From a virus, in IMG/VR virus record IMGVR_UViG_3300024895_000004, positions 1 to 37,514 of that record: a stretch of 37,514 bases of DNA, one strand, 5' to 3'. Positions 8,076 through 16,201 of this stretch are shown here, piece by piece. Below the pieces are notes generated by a model. That model did no database searches. It had not been told where the DNA came from and saw only the letters and a program-made list of their open reading frames with translations. Position 1 is the stretch's first letter; each line of letters begins with the position of its first letter. The position numbers were made by a program, and so were the translations under genes.

Positions 8076-8378
8076 TTATTTTTTACCGACTATCTTGTAA
8101 ATAGACGTTTTACCAAGGCCATACTTGCTCATCATATCCTCCAGGTTTCGGCCATTGAATTCACGACGAATTGCTTCATTGCGCTGCGCGACATCTGGAC
8201 GTGGATTTTTAGCAATGTAGATCTCTTGGCCACTAAACCTTTTCTTTAAACCATTCACTATTGGCTCTGCCAAGGTGGCTGCATACTGTTCATGGAATCC
8301 AATCTCCTCACGCAAGATGGCCGTAATTTCAAAACGCAGGCTTACCGCATCATCATCATTGTTTATTTTGATGGTCAT
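8076..8378 (-). CDS. Mor transcription activator family protein
   Basis: A 100-aa protein whose C-terminal half matches the Mu Mor/C family. It has FSGQEIYIAKN, then RNEAIRREFNGRNLEDM followed by a helix-turn-helix (SKYGLGKTSIYKIV). The N-terminal half (EEIGFHEQYAATLAEPIVNGL) would be the dimerisation helices. Mor proteins bind dyad DNA sites and recruit RNA polymerase with weak promoters. The gene overlaps the large terminase stop (ATGA). Two dyad repeats just downstream are candidate targets. An activator inside the morphogenesis operon hints at a late-gene control step. Confidence 0.8.
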   Translation of the reverse strand: MTIKINNDDDAVSLRFEITAILREEIGFHEQYAATLAEPIVNGLKKRFSGQEIYIAKNPRPDVAQRNEAIRREFNGRNLEDMMSKYGLGKTSIYKIVGKK

Positions 8379-10417
8379 CTTCTATTCATCCAATCATCGC
8401 TAGCAAATTTATTCGGTTGTTTTACTGCTGCAACAGGAGCTGCTGCCGGCTGTTTTATCGCTTTTTTAGGTTTAGCTTCAACTATGGTTGGCGCCACTTC
8501 TATATCAAACATATCATTTACTACTGGCTGCACTTTGGCTTCAAGATCAGCCCAGAATCGCTCTGTCTTTTTGTGCAGGTCAAAATGAATTTCAAGCCAT
8601 ATTGCATAGACGGTACAATCAAGTGCCTCCACCCGTTTACGTGTAGCTACCCATGCTGATTCCTCAGCTCCGCGCGCATTGCGGCGTGTGGTTCTTTTTT
8701 CACCGGTGATCTGTTTAAAGAATTCATCTGATAACTCATGTGAGAAATGAACATAGCCGGGACCAGGCTTAGTTATCTGTAAGCGGTTATAAAACATATC
8801 CTTTGCATGGTTTGTACCTACCCACCATAGAATGCCGCCTTGTTTCGATACCTTGCCGCGCCAGTCAATATCTACTTTTGAAGCACCATCCTTGATGTGT
8901 TTTTCACGCCCGTTTCTACCTGCAATAGAGTGAACACGGCGACGCTGATGCTTGCTGCAGAAGTTATACACCGCATGTGTGTTATGGCCGCGTGAATCGA
9001 CTGCTGTCGCATATATTTTTACCTGATTACCGCTGGCATGCTGGAATTGAGTTTCAAACAGGAATTCTTCAAGATCATCCCAGACTTCATCCTGGGATGG
9101 ATTACCAAAGAATATACGGTGCGCAATAGTCCACATCTGGCCACCTCGGCCATAACCCCAAACTACACACTCAAGCCGGTTATCCTGCGTATCAACACCA
9201 GCAAGCAACAACAGGCACCCCATAGGCAGTCGTTCAAGTGGGTATGGCTCAGCCCTGGATTTAATTTCATCTGAGTCTGTTTTATCTACATCCTGAGCCC
9301 AATAATCACCGCGCGTGGTATTGGTGAAAGTCTGCATCTTTTCAGACTTACCCTCCATCATCTCCTGATGCGCTTCAAGAAACTCGCGTACGATCCCAAC
9401 CCATGAAACATTAGGACTATAGGCAGACCAGACATGCACGGCGACATGGCGTGGCGGGCGGATAATATTGCCTTCGATGTCACGAAACACACCATTGAAA
9501 TCAGAAGTGATGCCTAATTCAGATTCGTAACGCCCCTGATCAGCAATCGATAGGTATTCGGCCTGAGTGATTAATGCCCCGCAATGTGGGCACAAATGAC
9601 GGACGCTTTCATGATCACCTTCATTCCACTTGAAGCCATGCGGCTCATCTTTACCGCCCCAACTGATTGCATGGTAATCGCCGCAATGTGGACAAGGCAC
9701 GCGATAAGTCATGAATACATCGGCATTTCGTTCACGTTTCTGGATATTGCTGAATCCGTCCAGTTTTGGCGTGGTGCCAAATATCATTTTGGGGAAAGTC
9801 GCACCTTCAACACGCTTACCTGCCAGATCGCCGGCATCACCTTCCTTTTCGATATTATTGTCGAAAGCATCGTATTCATCCAGGTAACCGGTATCAACCG
9901 AGATCCTGCGATAGTTTTTAGCGGCCTTGCCACCGCGCAAATGGCACATGCTGCCTTTGAATTTTTTCTGCTGCAGCGTATTGTCTTTGTCACGGGAATT
10001 AGTGGTTGATATCACCTGAGACATAACTTCAACGTCACGCAGCATCGGGTCAAGTTCTGTCTTTACAAACTCATCCCGGTCATCATCTGTCGGTTGCCAT
10101 AATGCCTGGTTGCGGCGTTTATGATGCGCGGTATATCCAATACACGCCAGGATGCACTTTGTATATCCTACACGTGCAGATTTTCGCCAGTTGATCTCTT
10201 CAATATCATCATTAGACATCCAGGATAAAATCGCACGCTGAAACGGCCAAGCCTTCCATTTCTGTTCAACATAGCTGGACTCTTTTGATAGATAGAAATG
10301 CTTTTCAGCCCACTGATCCAAAGTAAGTGGTTCAGGCACACCAAAGGCCTGCATGCCAAGCATCAGGCTTCGCTCAATATTGCCTATATCAAAAACATTA
10401 CTGTCTATTGCGCCCAT
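8375..10417 (-). CDS. Terminase large subunit (lambda GpA type)
   Basis: A 680-aa packaging ATPase/nuclease. The N-terminal motor has the deviant Walker A typical of GpA (WRKSARVGYTKCILACIGY). Also visible are WQPTDDDRDEFVKTELDPML, a Walker-B-like ISVDTGYLDEYDAFD, a zinc-binding CPHCGDYH...CPHCG pair, and the C-terminal nuclease region with LLLAGVDTQDNRLE. It would cut concatemers and pump DNA into proheads through the portal. GpA-type enzymes usually make cohesive ends (cos). No cos site was identified here. Confidence 0.95.
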   Translation of the reverse strand: MGAIDSNVFDIGNIERSLMLGMQAFGVPEPLTLDQWAEKHFYLSKESSYVEQKWKAWPFQRAILSWMSNDDIEEINWRKSARVGYTKCILACIGYTAHHKRRNQALWQPTDDDRDEFVKTELDPMLRDVEVMSQVISTTNSRDKDNTLQQKKFKGSMCHLRGGKAAKNYRRISVDTGYLDEYDAFDNNIEKEGDAGDLAGKRVEGATFPKMIFGTTPKLDGFSNIQKRERNADVFMTYRVPCPHCGDYHAISWGGKDEPHGFKWNEGDHESVRHLCPHCGALITQAEYLSIADQGRYESELGITSDFNGVFRDIEGNIIRPPRHVAVHVWSAYSPNVSWVGIVREFLEAHQEMMEGKSEKMQTFTNTTRGDYWAQDVDKTDSDEIKSRAEPYPLERLPMGCLLLLAGVDTQDNRLECVVWGYGRGGQMWTIAHRIFFGNPSQDEVWDDLEEFLFETQFQHASGNQVKIYATAVDSRGHNTHAVYNFCSKHQRRRVHSIAGRNGREKHIKDGASKVDIDWRGKVSKQGGILWWVGTNHAKDMFYNRLQITKPGPGYVHFSHELSDEFFKQITGEKRTTRRNARGAEESAWVATRKRVEALDCTVYAIWLEIHFDLHKKTERFWADLEAKVQPVVNDMFDIEVAPTIVEAKPKKAIKQPAAAPVAAVKQPNKFASDDWMNRR

Positions 10418-10462
10418 TTGTTATTTCTCTTTGCTCAATATTTTTTCATGTGCCGCTTGCGC

Positions 10463-10603
10463 TTATTTATACCTGGCAAACTTACCTAGACTATTCTCAG
10501 GTGATAACTGCCATAACTGAAAAATCCACTTACCATTAATCATTGCTTTACTGATTGAATAATTACCTTTACGCACCGCATAAGCGCCCCACTGCTCCCA
10601 CAT
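10463..10603 (-). CDS. Small phage protein between terminase genes, 46 aa
   Basis: A minus-strand ORF from ATG 10603 to TAA 10463. The start shares a base with the small terminase stop (TAATG), so it is translationally coupled. The product is Trp/Lys-rich (MWEQWGAYAVRKGNYSISK, then MINGKWIFQLW). Similar short proteins with a pattern of GxYxVRKGNYSISKxxVNG occur as small unannotated phage genes. Function is unknown. Confidence 0.6.
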   Translation of the reverse strand: MWEQWGAYAVRKGNYSISKAMINGKWIFQLWQLSPENSLGKFARYK

Positions 10604-11121
10604 TACTCAAAATCACCTGAAACAATGTCTTCATCAGCAATAGTTACATTGTCGTTGATGTCATTTAGAGACATCGATGCAACTTCATTTCTTACAATAG
10701 AAATTTCACTGTCAATTAAATCAATAGCCTCTGAAGGTAAAGATGGGAAACGACGTTTAACTCTTCCAGGTATAGAATCAAACTTACCGTTGATACGTGC
10801 AGCTGCTTTCGCTAAAACTTCTTCCAGCAAGTCAACTGGTGCAAGCTGATTGCGGGTTATCGCATTTTGAAACGCAACTTTATCAGCCTGCTCTTTGGCC
10901 AATCGAGCGCGTTCACTTACCAGGTCAAGACTTCCATCAGATCCAGCACGACCGGCAGCCTGCTCTCTAAGATGCGAGCAATATGCAATCAGCCAATTAC
11001 TTGCAATATCTCCATCAGTTAAAATGCCACGCTTGATCAGGTCACTAACAGCAGGCTGAGAAATGCCAACAATCTCGCCGAAAACATTTTGAGTTACGGC
11101 GATTTGCAAACTGCTTAACAT
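10603..11121 (-). CDS. Terminase small subunit (Nu1-like)
   Basis: A 172-aa protein with an N-terminal winged-helix (VTQNVFGEIVGISQPAVSDL, then IKRGIL), as in lambda Nu1, which binds cos DNA. A charged middle segment follows (LVSERARLAKEQADKVAFQ, typical of Nu1 family), then a C-terminal helix region with LAKAAARINGKFDSIPGRVK. It would recognise phage DNA and load the GpA-type large subunit encoded just downstream. Confidence 0.85.
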   Translation of the reverse strand: MLSSLQIAVTQNVFGEIVGISQPAVSDLIKRGILTDGDIASNWLIAYCSHLREQAAGRAGSDGSLDLVSERARLAKEQADKVAFQNAITRNQLAPVDLLEEVLAKAAARINGKFDSIPGRVKRRFPSLPSEAIDLIDSEISIVRNEVASMSLNDINDNVTIADEDIVSGDFE

Positions 11122-11225
11122 GTCTAAGTTACTGTTTTGTATGATATAACCCCTTTATAAAATCTTTGTGACTAGAGAAAACATGAGCCTCTCATTACCC
11201 TTACAGCTTACTTCTGGGAGTACCT

Positions 11226-11336
11226 TCACTTTTCAACCCACATAGCAAAGCGTATCAATCCATAACCAACCACAACAACAAGAAATCCTGCAGCAAGGAA
11301 CGGTGTTGAGATAAACGATTTAATCATCTTGTTCAT
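11226..11336 (-). CDS. Small single-span membrane protein, 36 aa
   Basis: A minus-strand ORF from ATG 11336 to TGA 11226. The ATG overlaps the upstream TGA as ATGA, a strong sign of translational coupling. Residues about 12-32 form one hydrophobic span (FLAAGFLVVVVGYGLIRFAM) flanked by Lys/Arg. It is too short for most gene callers. No family is recognised; it could act at the inner membrane during infection. Confidence 0.6.
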   Translation of the reverse strand: MNKMIKSFISTPFLAAGFLVVVVGYGLIRFAMWVEK

Positions 11337-12130
11337 CGTGCAGTCCGCACGGCGTAGACCCATGACTCTTTAAAGTTAACGGCAAAGTCTGATCGTGCTT
11401 TGCTTGCAAATTTATCGATGTCGAAGTGCTTACTGTAGTTGGCGCGTTTAACAAACATCAGAATGGGTCGTATGTCTGAACCATGCGTGCCGGTCTTAGC
11501 CCAGATACCACGATGTAAATGATCTGCACCATTGGCATAGAAGTAAACAACACCATTGATCTTGACGTACTTGCTTTGGCGTTTGCCTTTGGAGTTGTTA
11601 TCGGTACGTTTGGCAAGCTTTGCTCTTGTCTCAGCTGTGCTGTTGGCCTTGTAACCCTGCTCACCAAAGCCACCGAAGTATGAGATTAATTTAATAATCA
11701 ACGATGCTGGTACGTTGCCGTACTGATTCAACTCATTGAGTTCTGACGCTGGTACGATATCTTCATTGAAACCAAGCATGCCAAGCTTGCGGAACGCCAA
11801 CTCATAGCGCGCCAGTCTTGATTGACCGCCGCTGAAGTGATGGCCAAGAATATCGGCAGGACTATTGCCACCAGACTTTGAAAGCATGCCCTGGTCTTTA
11901 ACACCGAATGCTGCTATCAGGTCACGCTTGTTGGCGCTTGAATTAAAGACAGAATTCATGGTGTAGCGTGTTGGCTGGTCAAATACGCTTAGAAACTTTG
12001 CACGCATATCATCAGCGCCTTGCTTTGCTGTTTTGGTCAAAGCAACAGCAGCTGCAAACGGCACCTGTTTAGAAAACCTGTCAACAAATCCAATTGTCTG
12101 ATTGATGTCTGATTTAAAACTGATCTGCAT
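11333..12130 (-). CDS. Conserved phage protein, possibly virion/tail-associated, 265 aa
   Basis: The N-terminus (FVDRFSKQVPFAAAVALTKT followed by AKQGADDMRAKF) resembles gpZ-type minor tail/tail-completion proteins, which begin with a helix containing a PFAxAxALTxTA pattern. The middle has a Gly-rich segment and the C-terminal half contains VYFYANGADHLHRGIWAKTG. Its position between the replication genes and the terminase is not where gpZ sits in lambda, so the functional call is tentative. Confidence 0.45.
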   Translation of the reverse strand: MQISFKSDINQTIGFVDRFSKQVPFAAAVALTKTAKQGADDMRAKFLSVFDQPTRYTMNSVFNSSANKRDLIAAFGVKDQGMLSKSGGNSPADILGHHFSGGQSRLARYELAFRKLGMLGFNEDIVPASELNELNQYGNVPASLIIKLISYFGGFGEQGYKANSTAETRAKLAKRTDNNSKGKRQSKYVKINGVVYFYANGADHLHRGIWAKTGTHGSDIRPILMFVKRANYSKHFDIDKFASKARSDFAVNFKESWVYAVRTAR

Positions 12131-12132
12131 GA

Positions 12133-12966
12133 TTAGGCTGCCTTCTGGTTATTCATGGACAATTGATTTTTTAAGCGCTGCCGGTAGTCATTCATGCTTT
12201 CCCCAGCGCGGGCTTCAATACCAACCTCACGGCCTTTAGCAATCGTTCCTTCATCGGTCATCAGCCAGCTGTTGTCTGTCTTTGGTTTCAATTCATTGCG
12301 AATGATTGCATCCAGGTAACCAGCTGCTATCTTCTCAGGCCACGGCTTGTTTTGCCTTGCAAGCTGTACGCATTGCTCAATGAAATCAAATGGGATGTTT
12401 TCAGAAACCCACCTACACAGTATTGGGTTGATGCTGGTAACAGCCACGTTTAGTTTAATCAAACGACACGCAAGCAATCCTTCAGGCCTCGGTGCTTGAT
12501 TTTCAGGTGATGCTTCTCGCGCATGCGGTGATGTTTCTTGATGGTTGTATTTGGTTAATGATGGTTGGTGTGACATAGCTGTGTCACCCTTTATTACCTC
12601 CGGTGTCACCCTTTCTGTTAAATTTGTCACCCTTTCTGCTTCAGATGTCACCCTTTTTTCTTCTTTCACAAAGGGTGACAAATTGTCACCCTTTATCCAA
12701 TCAGGATTAATGCAGTACTCGTTTGCAATACCTCTACCTGAATTGCCATTTTTAACCTTGATCAGCCAGCCTATTTTTACAAACTTTTGCATCAGTCTAA
12801 TCACCGTGCGTTCACTGGTCATGGTCTTATGTGCAAGGCGTTCATTGCCAGGATAAATATTGGATCCGTCATCATGGGCATGATCAGCAATTGCCAGAGC
12901 AAGTACGCGCTCATTCCCGCCATAAGGGAATCGTTCAAACACCAAACTCATCATTTTTACCGACAT
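12133..12966 (-). CDS. Winged-helix replication protein (lambda O / DnaT-like)
   Basis: A 277-aa protein. The N-terminal domain (residues about 1-80) is a helix-turn-helix module of the type found in phage replication initiators: VFERFPYGGNERVLALAIAD, then NERLAHKTMTSERTVIRLMQ, then FVKIGWLIKV. A Pro/Glu-rich linker (about 95-150) follows, then a C-terminal domain with WPEKIAAGYLDAIIRNELKP. It would bind the phage origin and bring in the helicase encoded just upstream. No iteron array was recognised inside the gene. Confidence 0.7.
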   Translation of the reverse strand: MSVKMMSLVFERFPYGGNERVLALAIADHAHDDGSNIYPGNERLAHKTMTSERTVIRLMQKFVKIGWLIKVKNGNSGRGIANEYCINPDWIKGDNLSPFVKEEKRVTSEAERVTNLTERVTPEVIKGDTAMSHQPSLTKYNHQETSPHAREASPENQAPRPEGLLACRLIKLNVAVTSINPILCRWVSENIPFDFIEQCVQLARQNKPWPEKIAAGYLDAIIRNELKPKTDNSWLMTDEGTIAKGREVGIEARAGESMNDYRQRLKNQLSMNNQKAA

Positions 12967-13004
12967 TTTTACTAACCTTCCACATCAAATATTCAATTTT
13001 TTCG

Positions 13005-13035
13005 CGGAAATGCGCCGCGCAATTTCCGTTTTTTT
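13005..13035 (+). terminator. Intrinsic-terminator-like hairpin facing plus strand
   Basis: CGGAAAT (13005-13011) pairs with ATTTCCG (13022-13028) across a GC-rich loop and is followed by seven T on the plus strand. It lies in the 76-bp gap after dnaB. On the plus strand it would stop antisense readthrough into the replication genes. On the minus strand it lacks a U tract. Confidence 0.45.
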
Positions 13036-13042
13036 CACCTAA

Positions 13043-14404
13043 TTAGCTGCTGTAAAAGTTCTCAAACCGCATCAGGTGGGGCACAAACGTTGTACGAACA
13101 GAGCCAATGGGGCCATTACGCTGCTTTGCAACGATGATTTCAGCCGTGCCCTTATCAGGTGTATCCGGGTGATAAACTTCATCACGATAGATAAAGAAAA
13201 TATTGTCAGCATCCTGTTCAAGCCCACCGCTATCACGCAGATCACTCATTACCGGACGCTTATTCGGTCGCTGCTCAAGCCCACGATTCAACTGAGATAG
13301 CAGAATAATCGGCAGATGCAGTTCTTTGGCCAACAGCTTCAATGCGCGCGAAATATCACCAATCTCATTACTCCTGGTATCGTTACCGGATAGCGCAATC
13401 AGCTGCACATAGTCGATCACAATCAGATGCAGCTCACCCTTTAACTCTCTATACAAACGCCTTGCACGCGCTCGTATATCGTTCACATTCAGCGTGCTTT
13501 CTTCATCCAGATAAATGCCCTTATCTTTAAGGTCATGCACGGCCTTGGTAATTAAAGACCATTCATCATCATTCACCCGACCAATACTCACGCGCTGAGC
13601 TGGCAACCTTGCCACGCTGGAAAGCAAACGCATACCCAGCTGGTTATTAATCATTTCAAGGCTGAATACAGCAGCATTCTTGCCCTGCTTTAACGCACAA
13701 TTTTCAACGATGTTTAATGCTAGAGAGGTCTTACCCATACTTGGGCGCGCGGCAATAATATTTAACTCACCAGGCTGCATGCCTGTGGTTTTTGTGTCCA
13801 GATCATCCAGACCAGTACGAAGGCCGGTCACGTCATCCTTACTTTCGCGCATGTACATTTCGTCGATCTTATCGATCACCGACGACATCACCTGGTTGAT
13901 GTGCTGCATGGTGTTGTTAGATCGGTTTAATGTTTCACCAACCGTCATCCACCGGCTTTGTGCAAAGTCCAATAAATCCTTGGCTGACATGCCATTGCGT
14001 TTATTGATTTTTTCGGAAATTTCCGCGGAAATTGCGCTCATTTTGCGCATTAATGAATAGTCGCGGACAATCTCCGCATAACGCATGATGTTCGCAGCGC
14101 TTGGAGTATTCTGAATGATGTTAACCAGGTAGGTAATGCCGCCCGCATCTTCCAGCAGTTTGTGACTATCCAGGAACTCACCAACCGTCACCACATCCAC
14201 AGGCTTTGAAGCATCCAGCAGATGACTGATTGCACGGAAAATCATGCGGTGTTCACGCGGATAAAAGTCATACTCAGTGATAACACCGACAATCCTGTCA
14301 TACGCGGTATTGTCGATAAAAATACCGCCCAGCACACTCTGTTCAGCATCCTCGCTGTATAGAGGCTTAATTTCAGATGTTGACTGATCGTGAATATCAA
14401 CCAT
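13043..14404 (-). CDS. dnaB: Replicative DNA helicase (DnaB family)
   Basis: A 453-aa hexameric helicase. The N-terminal domain starts SEDAEQSVLGGIFIDNTAYD and contains the family motif FYPREHRMIFRAI. The RecA-like C-terminal domain has Walker A (ARPSMGKTSLALNI), Walker B (LIVIDYVQLI), LSQLNRGLEQRPNKRPVMSD and DNIFFIYRDEVYHPD. Length matches bacterial DnaB, so the phage carries its own helicase rather than only a loader. It follows the CII-like gene by 5 bp and precedes the probable origin-binding protein. Confidence 0.95.
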   Translation of the reverse strand: MVDIHDQSTSEIKPLYSEDAEQSVLGGIFIDNTAYDRIVGVITEYDFYPREHRMIFRAISHLLDASKPVDVVTVGEFLDSHKLLEDAGGITYLVNIIQNTPSAANIMRYAEIVRDYSLMRKMSAISAEISEKINKRNGMSAKDLLDFAQSRWMTVGETLNRSNNTMQHINQVMSSVIDKIDEMYMRESKDDVTGLRTGLDDLDTKTTGMQPGELNIIAARPSMGKTSLALNIVENCALKQGKNAAVFSLEMINNQLGMRLLSSVARLPAQRVSIGRVNDDEWSLITKAVHDLKDKGIYLDEESTLNVNDIRARARRLYRELKGELHLIVIDYVQLIALSGNDTRSNEIGDISRALKLLAKELHLPIILLSQLNRGLEQRPNKRPVMSDLRDSGGLEQDADNIFFIYRDEVYHPDTPDKGTAEIIVAKQRNGPIGSVRTTFVPHLMRFENFYSS

Positions 14405-14409
14405 AACGA

Positions 14410-14868
14410 TTAATCAACTTTCATATCGCCGATGCGTGCAACAATCGCCGCAAATCGAGCCTGTACATCAGCAGCCTCGCTTTTAATGCGTTCAAATTCT
14501 TTGCTGGTGATTTTTCCATCAGCCCAGCTTTGCTGAAACGCCTGAGTAAAATCAGCCATTTCATTGATAATATCCATGAAGCCATCCAGCAATGACATAT
14601 CGCCATACTCAGGAACTTCAGGAAGCGGAATAGCAACATGATTCAACTCAAATGCCATTGCATGTAATATGCGAGGATCTTTGGCAATGCGCTGTATTTT
14701 CACACTACGGCTTAACCCAAGCACATGTGTATCCACATTCGGATCAATCTGCTTGTTTAAAACATTTGGGCTCACATCACCAAGCCGCTGTGCCATGGCA
14801 TGAGTACCGCCAGGGAAATCATGCACCGTGTGATACGCTGCATCCAAAACATTCGTATTCGCTACCAT
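14410..14868 (-). CDS. CII-like regulatory protein (Phage_CP76 family)
   Basis: A 152-aa protein starting at ATG 14868, with a strong GGAGG site 5' of it. The N-terminal half contains YHTVHDFPGGTHAMAQRLGD and SPNVLNKQIDP, the pattern of CP76/CII proteins that choose lysogeny in P2- and lambda-like phages. The C-terminal half is helical (MADFTQAFQQSWADGKITSK). It sits at the head of the replication-morphogenesis operon. The upstream 300 bp separate it from a plus-strand cassette. Confidence 0.75.
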   Translation of the reverse strand: MVANTNVLDAAYHTVHDFPGGTHAMAQRLGDVSPNVLNKQIDPNVDTHVLGLSRSVKIQRIAKDPRILHAMAFELNHVAIPLPEVPEYGDMSLLDGFMDIINEMADFTQAFQQSWADGKITSKEFERIKSEAADVQARFAAIVARIGDMKVD

Positions 14869-14886
14869 AATTACCTCCACAATAAA

Positions 14887-14926
14887 ACGGCTAAATCACT
14901 GCAAAAAAGCCGTGTTTTTATTTTTT
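14887..14926 (+). terminator. Hairpin plus T-run upstream of the CII-like gene
   Basis: ACGGCT (14887-14892) and AGCCGT (14908-14913) form a 6-bp stem followed by GTTTTTATTTTTT on the plus strand. On the minus strand it is followed by TTTATT. It could act in both directions, for example as a tR1-like attenuator between cro and cII. The rest of 14881-15179 holds no gene I can support. Confidence 0.4.
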
Positions 14927-15179
14927 AAATCCCCACATACTTCAGCCATCAACACAACAAATGGCGAGATAAAAATGCAAACGCAGCACCAACCAGGAAA
15001 AAAAGATACCCGCAACCGGAGACCGGCTACTGGTATTAAGGTTGGAGGACATGCATCCAGTTCTCTGGCATATCCGGCATACAACCATACCGGCGCGGCG
15101 GGAAAAGGTGGAGATTCCAAGCATGCTAGAATCTAAGCTCTCAAACAAAAATCTAGTGTTAATCACGAAAGGAATCTCC

Positions 15180-15491
15180 ATGGAAAAATCATCCGGCCAA
15201 ATAACAGTCAGAGCCACCGGAATGGCTTGGTACCGTCTCGAAGATTACAGCGCCATCCTCAGGATCATGACCGACAGCGCGAAGCTCCCCAGAACATTCC
15301 ACGAATGGCTCATGAAAGCCGAGAAGGGAGAGAAGAGCCTGAGAAGAGACGGCCATATCGTGATGCGCGTGATCATCGATCCCAAATCGTTTCCCGATTG
15401 GTGCAAGTCTCGCGGCCTGAATATCGACGCCCAGGCAAGAATACAGTTCGCCAACCTTGCCGTGAAAGAAGCTTACGGCACAACACACTGA
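15180..15491 (+). CDS. Conserved hypothetical protein, 103 aa, plus-strand cassette gene 1
   Basis: It starts at ATG 15180 behind GAAAGGAATCTCC. Features are GMAWYRLEDYSAILRIMTDS near the start, a KLPRTFHEWLMKAE helix, then RVIIDPKSFPDWCKSRGLNI and a DAQARIQFANLAVKEAY end. This pattern belongs to a small conserved family in bacteria and mobile elements with no known function to me. Base composition is visibly more GC-rich than its neighbours. It is transcribed against the surrounding cro/cII genes, which suggests a late-acquired cassette. Confidence 0.7.
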   Translation: MEKSSGQITVRATGMAWYRLEDYSAILRIMTDSAKLPRTFHEWLMKAEKGEKSLRRDGHIVMRVIIDPKSFPDWCKSRGLNIDAQARIQFANLAVKEAYGTTH

Positions 15492-15541
15492 GTATTGGTT
15501 ACGCATTTAAACCCCCAAGAAATCTCAAGAAAGGCAGCCCC

Positions 15542-15808
15542 ATGGCCACTGACGAACGCATAGCAGCATTAGAAGAACGATTGGAGCAGCTAGTAGATGC
15601 ACATAGAACCTTAGCCGCCAGGCACGAAGGCTTAATGATGAGCTGCAGATCATTGCTGCCGCTCATACAGATCGACCAATCGACAAAACAAAGATTAATG
15701 ACCGGGGCCTACGATGCATTGACCATGCACATGGACGCCGCAAATTTCGATGATGAATTTCAAAAATGCGCACGCACGGCAATTGATGAAGTTTTCTCAA
15801 CGATTTAG
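15542..15808 (+). CDS. Hypothetical coiled-coil protein, 88 aa, plus-strand cassette gene 2
   Basis: It starts at ATG 15542 after AAGAAAGGCAGCCCC. Residues about 5-35 form a likely coiled coil (RIAALEERLEQLVDAHRTLA), followed by a helical region with LMMSCRSLLPLIQIDQSTKQ and an acidic end. It follows the previous gene by 50 bp on the same strand, so the two probably form a unit. It converges with the Cro-like gene at 15866. Function unknown. Confidence 0.6.
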   Translation: MATDERIAALEERLEQLVDAHRTLAARHEGLMMSCRSLLPLIQIDQSTKQRLMTGAYDALTMHMDAANFDDEFQKCARTAIDEVFSTI

Positions 15809-15865
15809 GCTTGCGAGGGATATAAACACCATGACCGGAAAAATAATTGTAGATAGCACCGATAT

Positions 15866-16114
15866 TCATGCGGCTTTATCCTCACACAACTCAGGCCAGA
15901 TTAATTGCCAATCATCAGGTCGAAGGTCTTTTCTTGAAACATCTCCACTGGTAGCCATCTCAATGGCAAAACACTTTTCAATTGGTACGGGCCTGAAATC
16001 TTTATCCGCTTTATCTTTAGCCCACCGGCATACATCTGGAGCATGCGCTCCAATTGATTTTGCCAATAAAGATGTGTTTCCACGCTTCTTTAGAAGATAT
16101 TTTTTAAGTTCCAT
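15866..16114 (-). CDS. Cro-like repressor (YdaS-type HTH), 82 aa
   Basis: A small DNA-binding protein with KKYLLKKRGNTSLLAKSIGA followed by the recognition helix APDVCRWAKDK, then VPIEKCFAIEMATSGDVSRK and a closing WPELCED motif seen in YdaS/Cro-type phage repressors. It is divergent from cI across a 3-operator region. Its promoter predicts transcription starting on the ATG itself, with no ribosome binding site, so translation is likely leaderless. The stop precedes the convergent plus-strand cassette. Confidence 0.8.
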   Translation of the reverse strand: MELKKYLLKKRGNTSLLAKSIGAHAPDVCRWAKDKADKDFRPVPIEKCFAIEMATSGDVSRKDLRPDDWQLIWPELCEDKAA

Positions 16115-16120
16115 AGATTC

Positions 16121-16149
16121 ATATTAGCTAATCGCTAATCACACGTCAA
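16121..16149 (-). promoter_or_regulatory. Promoter for the Cro-like gene (leaderless)
   Basis: On the minus strand TTGACG (16149-16144) and TAATAT (16126-16121) are separated by exactly 17 bases. The expected start point, 7 bases past the -10, is position 16114, the A of the cro ATG. One operator fills the spacer and a second covers the -35. Confidence 0.75.
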
Positions 16150-16188
16150 TAGCTTTTAGCTAATTAACATTATTAGCGAATTGCTATT
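16123..16188. promoter_or_regulatory. Three repressor operators between cro and cI
   Basis: Three 17-bp dyads of the form ATTAGC-N5-GCTAAT occur at 16123-16139 (perfect), 16148-16164 (AATAGC/GCTAAT) and 16172-16188 (ATTAGC/GCTATT). Their centres are spaced 25 and 24 bp, so they face similarly on the helix. The arrangement is that of a lambda OR region controlling the divergent cro and cI genes. Confidence 0.85.
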
Positions 16189-16201
16189 AAATGGAGAAAT
16201 G

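Noticed and set aside
9584-10009. Large plus-strand ORF of 141 aa opposite the terminase
   Set aside because: It is antisense to the well-supported large terminase and has no family pattern or ribosome binding site.
14975-15136. A 53-aa plus-strand ORF (MQTQHQPGKKDTRN...) upstream of the cassette
   Set aside because: Weak ribosome binding site, no recognisable pattern and low-complexity composition. It may be noise in the intergenic region.
15227-15808. A 193-aa plus-strand gene starting at 15227
   Set aside because: Its first half only shadows the 15180-15491 gene in another frame. ATG 15542 with its own upstream purine-rich site starts a sensible protein.
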